From Kudoa neothunni (lineage: Eukaryota > Cnidaria): 64,000 nucleotides of DNA. The position numbers and the translations under genes were made by a program. Shown in pieces: positions 48,071 to 59,465 of this stretch. A model generated the notes under the pieces. That model worked only from the letters and a program-made list of their open reading frames with translations, searched no databases and was not told the DNA's origin. Each line of letters starts with the position of its first letter. Positions within the stretch are counted from its first letter, which is position 1. The stretch spans positions 12,524,001 to 12,588,000 of the forward strand of contig OZ199838.1 of NCBI GenBank assembly GCA_964304625.1. Direction: 5' to 3'.

Positions 48071-51000
48071 CTAAGAGATTTTAAGATTGTTTCGCCAAAC
48101 GTTGAAACGTTCTAGGCAATATTTACAAACTGCTTTGCCTTGGGGTAGAAAAATATCGTTGCTATCGATAAAAACAACATCTCGAATATTATCATCAGTA
48201 GTGATACCTATATTTAATTTAATATGATTATTTTAATCAAATAACAGATAGTAGTAAGATAATTGAATCAATAGAGTTGGATAGAAAATTATATTGATAC
48301 CTAATTGTTTCCCGGAAAGCATACCCAATCCAAGACTGGTGGAGTCGGGATCATAACGTCGTACTTGACAACACAGCAAATTTGAGAGATATTGTAATAT
48401 AAATTTGCACTTTGAAATTCTGCCGTCAACTCTACACACAACGGCATTAATTTTGTTTACCTATTAAAATTTACCTTATAATATCGATTTTTTTGGTGAA
48501 TATTCTCATAATATTTAACCAACACAAATACACGTAGAACGTGTATATTTCAAGTATTTCCAATATTTCGACATAATTTTTGGGAATGTTGTCGCCATCT
48601 GAGTATAATTCTACGATAGAATGTATCAGTTGATATAGAACCTCCAATTCGCTTATGCAATTACTTTCTATATAGGAAACCGATATGAGATCGATCTCTC
48701 CAATATTACTTATGATTTTATTTTTCAAAAGTTGAGAAAGAAAGTTAGATCCATTTGAGTTGTAGGTTTCAAACGCGTAGGAATTAGAACCTGAGACCTT
48801 CCAAGCGAACGTTGGATAACATTTGTCTAGATGAGTTGGATTAGGTTTGGAGTAGTTGAATAGAACAACGAATTACTTTTTACTATGGCTAGAGGTTTAT
48901 TCCCCGTATTTATATCAATAAAAACACCGGTTCCCAAATTGATTTTACAAGAAAGTGCATCAACGGCACCAACTCCATAAAGAGAAGCTGCTTGATCAGC
49001 CATCTTAACATTCAATATAAATATTTTTGTTCCAGTTAAAAGTTACTATGTGGGTTATGGGAACTAAATAGCCGAAAATCGATTCAACCGCCGTCACGTC
49101 TCTATCAACCACAAAACAACTGTTGTTCACCAAATCTCATAATTTAAATTTACATCCGAGGTACAACTGGAGGTAAACGGTCCATTGGTATTCGTAAAAA
49201 TTTGCACAACGAAGCAACGTATTTCCTCTAAATAGTCATATTATTTATCATAAATGACAAATTGTTTTCAATCCTTTGATATCTCAGGGTTTTTTTTAAT
49301 CTAGACATGTTCGATTTTATTACAAGTAAGTTTAGCTTATTAGAAATCACTTAAATTTTAAATAACTCAGAAAGATCAAATATTACCTTAGATTTATTTT
49401 GAAAAATTATGAAAATTTTAATTGCTACAAGGTGAAAGTATTTGACAATAACCAGAATTAGTAATTTTATATTAGTTCATTTTGAGATACATAACAGATT
49501 TTGAAAAGTGAGGTAGATAGCAAGTGCGTGTCTATTTGAGCCAAATATATGCGATGAGGGTTCTAATTAATTATTGATTTTTTGCGTTCTTTATGGATTT
49601 ATGTAAAAGAAAAGTCTTTAAAAATAAAATTTTGTGATTTAAAGTGTATTTTAATTTGTTAATCCGCTAGGGTTTGTTTTATATTTTATTATATCCAACT
49701 TGTTAAAAAAATAGATTTAAAATGTAAATTCAGCATCTATATTTTTTATAAAAATATTATGTAACTATTAATTATTTTTACTATCCAAATGTCATAAAAT
49801 TTTTGCATTCGGAATATTTGATATTCAGAAACACCAAATATGATTGTTATACAATAAATTCTTATATCAGTTTAACCCTCTAATGTACCGATAATTAATT
49901 GTATTCCAATGGATCCTGGGATCGAAAAGTACCTCAAATATTTATTATATCATTTGTTACAAATAGGTTTCGTAAGAAGAAATATTGAAAATTTTAGTTT
50001 TGTTTTTTAAATGCCATTGGAATTCAAAAATAGAATATGTTATAGTGCTTTATAGTAACAGGTTTAGCTCTTAAACTCTAAAGGTTAAAGAATAATATTG
50101 GGCTCCATAAGTTCACTCTTATATTATTTTTAAAGTAAATTTTGTTAAGAATTTGTTATAGTTTGTGAAATTCCGTCAAAATTTCACCTACTTTTATAAA
50201 AAAATATTATCTATCCATTAATGTGATAAAATTGATCAAATTTCTGGCGAGAATACACAAAATATTACAATTACTCCAACAGCATAATTAAAAAATTAAC
50301 GCATGGAACTCAAGGTTATACCTTACGGCAGCGCTTCCTGTTTCATTTTAGTTTTCGCATCCCTATAACATTGAGGATAATTCCTCATCTCTTTTTAAAA
50401 AAGTAATTAAAAAATAGATTCATTTTTATGAGGGGAAATATTTCTACTAAAATCCTACGAAAAAGAAAAAACGCAATGTACTTTAACAAGAAAATAAATG
50501 TAACTGAAATAACATAAATACAAATGGTAATAAATTACTTTGTTGACAATATCTAATTTATAAGCGGATCTTTATTAGATAAAGATATGCATAATTCAAA
50601 ATTAAAAAACGAACTGGATATTTAACGTTTTCGTGCAAAATATCGTGCGGTGTTAGCGCGTGCGCAAATGTGTGAATTTCCTAGCTTTTTTAATTATAAA
50701 TTTAAACATTAAATGGAAAAATAAAAATGTTATCCAATATTATTTTTGGATTTATGTTTATATATTTTTTGAGTGGAAATCGATTTTAACTTAAGTATAA
50801 AAATCTAAAATAATTCAACCAAAATATTTAAAAAGTTAAATTTGTACTCGCCTTATATTTTACTTAAAAAAATCAATTGTATAATTTTCAAGAATCCAGC
50901 CATTTTAAAACATTTTTTCGTCTGTTTATTTCTCATGCTAAAAAAGGAGTATTTCAGAACATTTTACGTGGAATCATTAAAATTTGTATTTAATAATTTT

Positions 51001-53150
51001 TATAAAAAAAGTAATAAATTATCACTTTCGCTTTATATACTAATATACTAATAAATAGGAAATAGTAGATTGGAAACGTAAATTAATTCTCAGCAAAATT
51101 CATCAAATTACTACTGTTTACCAGACTTATTTCAGTTTCAGTCGCACACATGCTATATTTTCAAGAGAGATTCCGATTACGTCTAGCCGGTACATTATGT
51201 ACGAAGCATGCTCAGAATTACAATTTTTGTTGACTCAAGGTATGGGTTTCGGACCCCCGATCGATAAGCCTTGCTCTAAATGCTTCTTTAAATTTAAATA
51301 ATTTTAAGTATTTAATTCAGGCGAAGCTGGGAAATTCAAGCTTGTTCTACATATTAACAAAAATTTTAAGCTTATTCTTGTATTTTTGATTTATTATTAA
51401 TTCTGTTCCATAAAAGACGGTTCTTTCGTTAAATTCTAACATTATTTAAATAATTTTAAAGTTCTTATATTGAAAATTTAATTGGAAAAAACAAATAATA
51501 ACGCATGCCCACCTAAGTAAGAAATAATAAATTAACATTTTTTTATTTTTAAACATAAATTGTTGGAATAATAAATTTTCATCATTTTAATTGCAGCCTG
51601 CATGTGAAGGAAAGACCCTACGTAAAAATATACGAACTTTTGACATCGATAGTTGCATTAGATTCTTCAGATTTAAAAATAATATCGCAAAAATGTATCC
51701 TATCCAAAAATACGTATTGATAAAATTTCACTAATATATCAAATACAGTCAGGATAGTTTTTCTGTGAACTTTTCTTAATACATACGTCAATATTTTTCT
51801 GTTATTATCTTTTCATAGTAATTTATAATACGTTTGTTGATAAATTTACATTTTACCAAAAATTTTAGGAAATAACACAAACTGTAATAAGCCAATTAAA
51901 AATTTGTTTTAGACAGACTGTTAATGGTTATTGAGGAAATAAAATGTGTCCGAGATAAAAACAACTTTGGATTAGTGGTTGTTTAATATAAAATTACCTT
52001 GATAACGTCGTAATAGCCAGTCGTTGACGCAAAACTTTCTTCACAAACATACGTTTGACCTATTTAAACAATATGGTCAATAAATAAACATCAATCAACT
52101 CTGTTAACTCCATTAGAAATATGAATAATTATATATTTATATCGCAGTTATTTACGATAGTAAAATGTAAAATAATTGATCTACTAACGTTTGATTCAAC
52201 CGAAATGGAATAATGGAGAGTTCAAATGATTGACATAGCAAATAACACTACCTTCAGTCAACTTCCATAAAATCCATGTATCAAGAGTTCCGTACAAGGC
52301 TTGTCCATCAATCCATTTCTTCAGAATCTAACAACTTGTATTTCAAAACAATTTACATTAAAAATAATACAGAGGGATTTTCCTGTAGAATTCCATACAA
52401 ACGAGTAGACACCTTGATTGAGTTGGTATTGAAAACATACATTAAAACGCCAAAACTTAGATACATGTATGCATTTGAAACGAAATGATGCTCTCATGTC
52501 ACAAATTTGGCTCCTTTTAATTTTACTTTTGATGATATTGACAAATTTAAATAACTAAATATGTGAAATTTTTATTCTAAAGTAAGCTTTAACCGGAATA
52601 AACTTTAATAGAAAGATCATTGTTCAGTTGTTCAGCTATTTTTTTGTATTTTTTGTCTTTCCAAGTATTGAGCGGCGTAAGTGCATCCCCGGTGTTCCTA
52701 AAACATTGATTGTTGATAGTTGCCTTCAAAACAAGTATCAAACTACTTGTCCCAGAATAAAAAACTATTTCGATGACCTGTTATAGAAAGAGATTGTATT
52801 TTGGGAATATTTGGGTCTTTTAAAAATTCTTTGATGGTAGACCACAATTCATCTGCATCGTAATAGGTGCTATTTTCCGAACTCGCAAAATTTGACATCT
52901 ACCATTAGTTAGTTTATTCGAGATGTAACAAGCAAAACAATACCGGACTATCTTTCATGTAGATAACTCGAAGGTATTGATTTAACACTTTTATTTTCAA
53001 ATTAGTCGTACCAATGTCCAAAATTAATATGTATTTTTCATCCGAACTCTCTTTGGATGGTAAATCATTCTATTGAACAACATCAAAAATTCTCATTAAA
53101 ACTTTTGCCCACATAAACATTGTTAATGTAACATTTAATTCCAATCCCAT
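48071..53150 (-). CDS. GK5-like: glycerol kinase 5-like FGGY carbohydrate kinase (13 exons)
   Basis: Exons (high to low): 53150-53103, 53069-52944, 52898-52747, 52697-52604, 52554-52399, 52327-52252, 52059-51998, 49227-49154, 49119-49047, 49003-48877, 48826-48534, 48460-48301, 48207-48071; 525 aa (human GK5 529). Blocks in order: ILDIGTTNLKIKVLN (phosphate-binding), SITGHRNSFLFWDKNTG, LYGTLDTWILWKLTEGQTYV, SFASTTGYYDVIK, YLVPITHIMADQAASLYG (catalytic Asp), NLGTGVFIDINTGNKPLA, YPTFAWKV, VDGRISKCKFILQYL and the C-terminal block. The usual PSFSGLxAPxWD-like segment is not visible. Exon 1, a 33-nt and a 34-nt intron are doubtful. One intron is 2770 nt; it contains a GCGCGTGCGCA motif (50656-50668). 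Confidence 0.85.
49228..51997 (-). other. large intron of the GK5-like gene
   Basis: The only multi-kb intron found. It holds a piggyBac-type end at 49873-49925 (TTAACCCTCTAATGTACC), a copy of the repeat also seen at 55150-55400 (about 50100-50335, sharing GAATACACAAAATATTAC and GCATGGAACTCAAGGTTA), and an NRF1-type motif (50656-50668). The open frame 50842-51051 (+) has no known motif. Confidence 0.5.
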
Positions 53151-53154
53151 TTTA

Positions 53155-54465
53155 ATATTCCATACAAACAGTTTGTAAGCATAAATAACACCGCATTAAC
53201 AATCGAACTAAATATTCGAAAAAGGAAAAATGACATGATAATTTGTTTACACAAAATATCCTGCAATTGGTATTAGGGTCAAATGAGTTATCAATTATTG
53301 CACAATCCAATCCCAGAATGAAAAATATAAAAAATTACATCTACTTTAATTTGTCTATGCAATTTCTCTGACCTAACCATCCAGCTCAGATGAAAAACTT
53401 CCGTCAACTAATAAATTAATCTTCTTACACTGAATATTATTGTACGAGCATGGTAAACTCGCTATGTAATTGTTTTTATAATGTATTTAGAACCATCCCC
53501 TTATAATTTTCATTACAATTCGTTTAATAGTGATTGTTCAATTAGATTCTATAGAAAAACTAAAATTAAAATTTTTACTCCCATGAGAATAGTTTCAAGG
53601 ATTAATTAACGAAACGTGTTATACAAACCTTCGTAATTTATTTATTAACAACCCTTCGGCTCGCATTGGGACGCTGTGGCATCCGTTCGCCGTCCATCTT
53701 GCGGTAATTACATAAACAATTCGTGTTACTCCTACATTCTAATAATAAGACATAAGATTAGTGAGATTAAACTTATCTACAAGATATTATAGCTGTATCA
53801 AATTATTCAACTGTATAAATGTATTATGATAAAATAAAATATTATCATTGTAGAGAATTTCAATATTGAACCTATGAATGGTATTCAGGCTATGTATAAG
53901 ACATAATAATAGCTAACACGTTTCATATTCATGTGAACCAGATGGGTGATGTTTAATTGGATCAGTTATTTCTACTCGAAATAAGGTTTATTTGATCAGT
54001 AATGGAGTTTACGCAGGCGTTCAATACATGTGGGATTAAAATTAATCATCAACGTAAACACAACTAATTTGAACGGCTGGTTATGTGAACAAACAAGTTC
54101 AGTCCTAAAAGATACGCCGAAACATTTGAGCAACATTTTTAGTTTTAACTACCTCAACGTGCAGATGGAATTGAGAGTTCATATTTTTTTAATCTCCTTT
54201 TGTTATATATATTGAATGTAATATAAAGGGTCGACCTTCTTAATGTTAGTCGGTATCCTTCCAAGAATAAGACCTAATATACATGTATTTCTAAAACTTT
54301 ATTTTTTCATGTTGTGTCGAATGTTGAATATATATTAAAATGCATTTTGTAAGGCGGATTTGCTCGTATTATTTAAGTCATTCTATCATCTTAAAAATTA
54401 CAAACCAATACGCATATCGGTTGGTCCGATTAACTCTATCCAGGTGAAACTAATTTATGGATAAT
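53155..54465. other. intergenic DNA
   Basis: Upstream of the GK5-like gene. A GC-richer patch at 53650-53710 is unexplained. No gene seen. Confidence 0.3.
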
Positions 54466-54476
54466 ATTCTTTGTAC

Positions 54477-55455
54477 CAGGGCTGCCAGCGGAGTTTTAAG
54501 AAAACCTAAGGTCGAGAAAACATTACTTTAAAGTACAACAAAAAGATAGAATCGTATCTATTAAGGTTTTTAACCTTTTTTCGATTCAATAATTACGTCT
54601 TAAGACATTAAATTTAAATTTATTGTCGTATGATTGCGATGTTTTGTCACGAACACTTACTCATACTTAATGTCTCGTGTAGATCAATACATTCACAATT
54701 AATTACTTCATAATTCAAAATATAGTTTTAAATAACGTTTAAATTTTCTGATAAACTGCAACAATGTTTATTGAGTAATTACGTAATTGTGTCATGTTCA
54801 ACAATCTAATGTGCTGTCGTTCAATCTCGCAAATGTTTAAACCCGCATGGCAATGGTTCCCGCACCCATTAGGGTGTGAACTGTAGGCTTGGGGTTGAGA
54901 GATTCGACCACAATAGAAAATAATTTTTGAGAACTTTTGAGTCGGCTACATCTTATCGTATGCAAGTGGGTGCGAACTTCTTTTTGTTATCAATTTGGGC
55001 TCCGAGTCAAATTTCAGTTGGAAAGCGCTGCTACATGATATAATTTGAATAGGATACGTCATTAAAAATACAAATATTAATGCTGTACATCAAAAATTGT
55101 GTTATTCTTTAATGTTTACTGGTTTTCAATAAAACCCAAGATTTTGTATCAACCCTTAATGGCTAACCATTGGATTCGCGCGTCCACCTCCCTATTATTT
55201 TGTTGTAAAACCTGTTATAATTTGTGTAATTTCGCCAAACCATTAACTTATTTTATTATGTCTGTCGGTAGATAATGCTTTTTTAAAAATGTAGATGAAA
55301 TTCTGACGAATATACACAAAATATTACATGCATAACAACAAAATTTGTAAACAAAATAATATAAAGATGGGCGCATGGAACTGAAGGTTATTCTTTAAGG
55401 GTTAAATGAAAAAAAAACCAAGAACCCAAGGTGACCGTACAAAACCCAAGCCCTG
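54477..55455. mobile_element. hAT nonautonomous element with nested MITE
   Basis: Ends CAGGGCTGCCAGCG and, inverted, CAGGGCTTGGGTTTTG. Flanks CTTTGTAC (54469-54476) and CTTTGTTC (55456-55463), 7 of 8 bases. Length 979 bp, no transposase. Inside, 55150-55405 looks like a piggyBac-type MITE (TTAACCCTTAAAGAATAACC at its right end; a related left end) that also has a relative at 50100-50335. Confidence 0.8.
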
Positions 55456-55464
55456 CTTTGTTCT

Positions 55465-57050
55465 ACTCAATAATTATAAGACAAATGGTTAAGTTCTTAA
55501 TCTGCGGGCCGTTTTGTTTTCATTTTTTGTCACAAAAACATGCGATAATCTGGGAAGAGAACCCGATAAAAATAAACAAACATTAGGGGTTCATCCGTTG
55601 TTTGTTTTGTTCACCAGCTTAAAATTTAATTTTAAATACCATATTCACTCAAAACTAATAATGTCGGTTTTATATTTGTTAGTGAAGGTGATAATTAAGT
55701 ATAAAAATTTTAAATAAATCCAGTAAAAAATGAAATCGTTTGTTGATTTGTTTGTTTGAGTGTGGATTTCTGTTAATCACGTGACATTTTATGTATCTAA
55801 TCCGTTAATTATTCTGAAAACTCAGAAAAATCTCGAATGATTTTATTTTAAACATTAATTTAAAACTGACAAGACAACTTTAAAACGTTGTAATTTTAAG
55901 GCCTTAATTATCGTAAGACGGCGTCACACTAATTCCTTACCCCTTGTGGGCAATGTGTCGTTCATGGGTCCCATTTTTAGGGTTTTGTTGTTGTTTTATG
56001 AAATTGCGAGCGACCTTGTTTATAAAATTCAAAATCTCATAGAAAAATAACACTGAATATTATTGAATTACTTTGAGGTTTTTTTGTAAAAATAAATGAA
56101 GATTTTTAGACGGTGGCTATTGTAACAGAGATTTTTAAGTTTAAATTGCATCTATACTTTTTGGGGTCTTATTTTCATCATACCAACTTCTATTTATAGT
56201 TCATGTTTATTCCATAGAATCCATAGGAATCTACTGTATTTAATTATACAAATTTTCTAAGAACGGTGGCGATGGGACAAAAAATAATTAGCTACACTCA
56301 CCTGGATATAATTATCTATTGCAAATGGTCGCTTCTTTTAAGTTTTATTTGTGATTGTGCCATCATTGTTAGTGGAGCAACCTAAACCAGACAAAATCCA
56401 TTTTTATTGGGTTTTTGTAGGAGTTTAAACTTGTATAACTATCCAGTAATTTTAATAATGGAGCTTATTTTTTAACATTAGAAAGCATGTGAAAAAATTA
56501 GCCTAAAAGCATAGTGAATTCTTGTTTGCTCCAAGCAAAATAAATAGACTAAAACAGCTACAACTCTAACTATTTATTCAGCAATTATGACATAAAGCAG
56601 ACTTTTCCGTGATCTTCACTGCAAAATTTTTTAAAATTATCGCATGATAATCGACTAGTTTTCATCGAAAGCTTAGAGTCGTTACAATATCTTCATCGAA
56701 CCCCACCTTGTTAGGATAAAAACTATTTTCTCTGATGTATTTGTATGATTACTTAGTGAAGTCTCCAATTAAAAAAATACATTTTTATGAAAAATGGTCA
56801 TTATTCTAAATAATAAATATTTATACATGAATGAATAGATGAATGAATTATCTAATGTACCTATTGAATTAATTTTCTACTTACATATAGCGTAAACAAT
56901 TAGGAAATAGTTTTCTTAAAAAAATTGATCAATTCTTCGTTTGAAAAAATCCCTTATTTAAATATAAAAGTTAATTTTTATAAATATTTTTTAATATCAG
57001 CGGCAATCTTTTGTAGTTAAATGAAAATAGGAAACCTCAAATATAGTATT
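55465..57050. other. anonymous AT-rich DNA
   Basis: No gene recognised. Confidence 0.3.
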
Positions 57051-57051
57051 A

Positions 57052-57543
57052 CTAGCGCAAAAGCCCCGCTTCGCATGGGCTTTCCTTGCCTGGCCACGTA
57101 AACTAAAACCTTGATTAGGCCAAGGTCATTTGAAGTTTCAAGGCAAATTCAGAGTATTTAAAATAAGTAGTACAAAGATTACCCAATTAACTGATAATTT
57201 ATTTAACTCATTGGGGCGCATGAACCTCATTTAATATTTTTAAAAAACGAATAAACACCATGGTACATTTAAAATTAACTTTTTCATAACTTTAACGAAA
57301 TGACCTATATGTTTGCACTAAATCCTTAAATCATACCACTCATATCACGTGAAAATATTTTTAGTCATTTTGCAGGATGCAAACCTTTTATAATTTTTTT
57401 ACGTACTTTTCTGTGTTAAATTAAAATTTTTATCTTTCCATATATGTGCTCAAATGGAGCGATATGTCTCTCTATCAAAAATGAAAAATGCGTACACACT
57501 GACACTCACACATACTGATTACCGGTTTGTTTTATATAGTAGA
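57052..57543 (-). mobile_element. short nonautonomous Helitron
   Basis: On the minus strand it starts TCTACTATATAAAACAAACC after A and ends with AAAGCCC...GGGGCTTTTGCGCTAG before T. The 5'-TC, 3' hairpin and CTAG fit Helitrons. Length 492 bp. Its GCGCTAG end is shared with the other Helitron family here, but the rest differs. A segment near its 5' end (tandem GTGTGAGTGTCAGTG...ACGCAT) has a relative at about 62925-62990. Confidence 0.8.
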
Positions 57544-57544
57544 T

Positions 57545-58160
57545 TGAAACTGGAAACTACATTGTGTTAAGTTATTCGAAAACAAACATCCTCCGACGAA
57601 TTTTGGTGGTGAAAAAAATCCTAATTTGCAATCAATATCGCAAAAAAATTATTTTTAAATTAATTGTTAAAATATAAAAAAATCTAATCAAATTAATCTC
57701 AAATAAAATCTTAAGCATTGTCTAATTGAATCGTCGAAATCCGATTCAACTTATTTAGTCAATAGTTGTCGAAATTTCAGTGATCAGCTAAATTTCAAAT
57801 TTAACGTATAAGCAAAATACAAAAAATAATAAAATTATACTAAAATCTAAATCAAACGATGTTTATTTTCAACAATCGTTATGACGGGAAGTCACTTTAA
57901 CGAAATCCGAAGAATTATTCCATGAGCTCGCCGAATTGAATAACTGCAGATTAATTATTATAATAATTCTCATTTTTCTACTAAAATTCATCGATGAAAT
58001 TTATTTTTATCTTCACACTTACTTAAAATGAATTTTTTTTAAATAATGATTTAAAGAAAGATGATTTTTATTCAAAAGTTTCCTAAGTTTTATATATCAT
58101 TTACGTAAGAGAATGGCAATAATTCCATATATTTTAAAGGAAAATGCTAGATTTTACCTG
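57545..58160. other. intergenic DNA
   Basis: On the minus strand a short coding-like stretch (LFNSASSWNNSSDFVKVTSR) follows a CTGCAG acceptor at about 57945; it could be the last exon of the gene starting at 58492, but this is unproven. Confidence 0.3.
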
Positions 58161-58164
58161 AGGA

Positions 58165-58220
58165 TCAGAGTCGACTTGGGGTGTAATACACCCCAAGTTC
58201 ATTAGAGAACTAACCCCTTT
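58165..58220. repeat. piggyBac-type end with perfect palindrome
   Basis: CTTGGGGTGTAATACACCCC plus AAG (58175-58197) is a perfect palindrome, followed by AAGTTCATTAGAGAACTAAC. Same architecture as the other piggyBac-type ends; no partner identified. Confidence 0.45.
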
Positions 58221-58366
58221 CATTTTCGATTTTTTTGCGGTCTGAAGATAATATACTACCTAAAAATGGTTATTTATGTCGACTTAAAGAGTTAAAACTC
58301 TCCAAAAAATTTGTCAGCCATTATCATCAAATTAGATGAAAGAATGAAAATATAAATAAATTCGTA

Positions 58367-58492
58367 TTAGTATGTATCACAATCAAGTAAAAATGTGGCG
58401 CCGTCGTCAAAACGAATTGAAATTGAATTTTTTACCTGATATGTAAATAACGGTTTGACGTAATTCAATACGCCTACCCTACATCGATCCAT
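58367..58492 (-). CDS. short unknown ORF or first exon with promoter motif
   Basis: ATG at 58492 lies 6 bp after a GCATGCGCG motif (58498-58509 on the plus strand), the same spacing as in recognised genes. The frame reads MDRCRVGVLNYVKPLFTYQ, then either continues (22 more codons, SIRFDDGATFLLDCDTY, to a stop at 58367) or is spliced at a GTAAAA after TYQ. Family unknown. Confidence 0.35.
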   Translation of the reverse strand: MDRCRVGVLNYVKPLFTYQVKNSISIRFDDGATFLLDCDTY

Positions 58493-58519
58493 TTGTGTGC
58501 ATGCGCGTCGATTGAGTGT

Positions 58520-59340
58520 CAAGTTTTCATTTTCAAGACTATTCCATTCCATATCTAAAATTATTTAAAGCTGAAGCATTTAAAAAGGGGTACAATAGAT
58601 TGAGTTTTACAATATAAATTTTTTCGATTGAAAGTAAATACAATATATAATTATAAATGATGATAATAATAATTTATAAAGTAATACATAACAATAATCT
58701 ACGTTTAACTTGTTAAAATAAACAAATATTTGTAACGTACCAATTTACATTAAAATCCCAATTTTTTATGTAATATATAAAACGATGCCTAAAAACAAAT
58801 GCGTTGTAAAAACCACGTTATTTTCAAAATTAAAAAAAAATATTATAGCGTGATAATTTATTAAAATTATTGTTTTAAATTCGTCTTTAAATAAATAAAA
58901 ATAATTACTACATTTAAAACCTATTTTGGAAAAGATACTTAAAATAGAGTGATGTGAGATGCATTTTAATCTTTTATTTTGTTTAAATATAAAATGAACA
59001 TTGGGCACGAAATCATCAATAGTTAATACGATCGTGAAATCGTACTAAATATTGACGCAATTAAAAAGCAAATTTGTCTTTTTTTATACTTTTTATTGAA
59101 AACCAAAAAAATATATTTTCCATGGAAAACCAGCTTTGAAGCAAATTAATCACCTGACATCATTTATATTTCAGCGCATACACCAACTCCCCTCCCATCA
59201 GCTTCCCAAATATTGTGTTGGGCTGAGATCGATCATTAAATCCTCTATAACTTGTGTATCGATATAAGCTTGGGTAAAATTTAAAAATTTACTATGATAA
59301 ATCAAAACGATTCATTAAATACGGACCATTCCATGCCAGC
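58520..59340. other. intergenic DNA
   Basis: No gene recognised; upstream side of the 59466 gene. Confidence 0.3.
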
Positions 59341-59354
59341 CCAATGTGGTGGAA

Positions 59355-59395
59355 GTATTTGATCTGGAATTAACGTGAATGTTTTTACATTTTAG
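59355..59395 (+). other. possible 41-nt 5' UTR intron
   Basis: GTATTTGATC...TACATTTTAG, exactly the modal intron length in this window, ends 70 bp before the ATG at 59466. Joining the flanking frames gives an early stop, so it is read as a UTR intron or chance. Confidence 0.3.
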
Positions 59396-59465
59396 GGCGA
59401 TGACTTGAAAACTGGCTCAAATAAATTAGAAGAATGCAAAACCCTTAACACGCTAGATGTTAACA

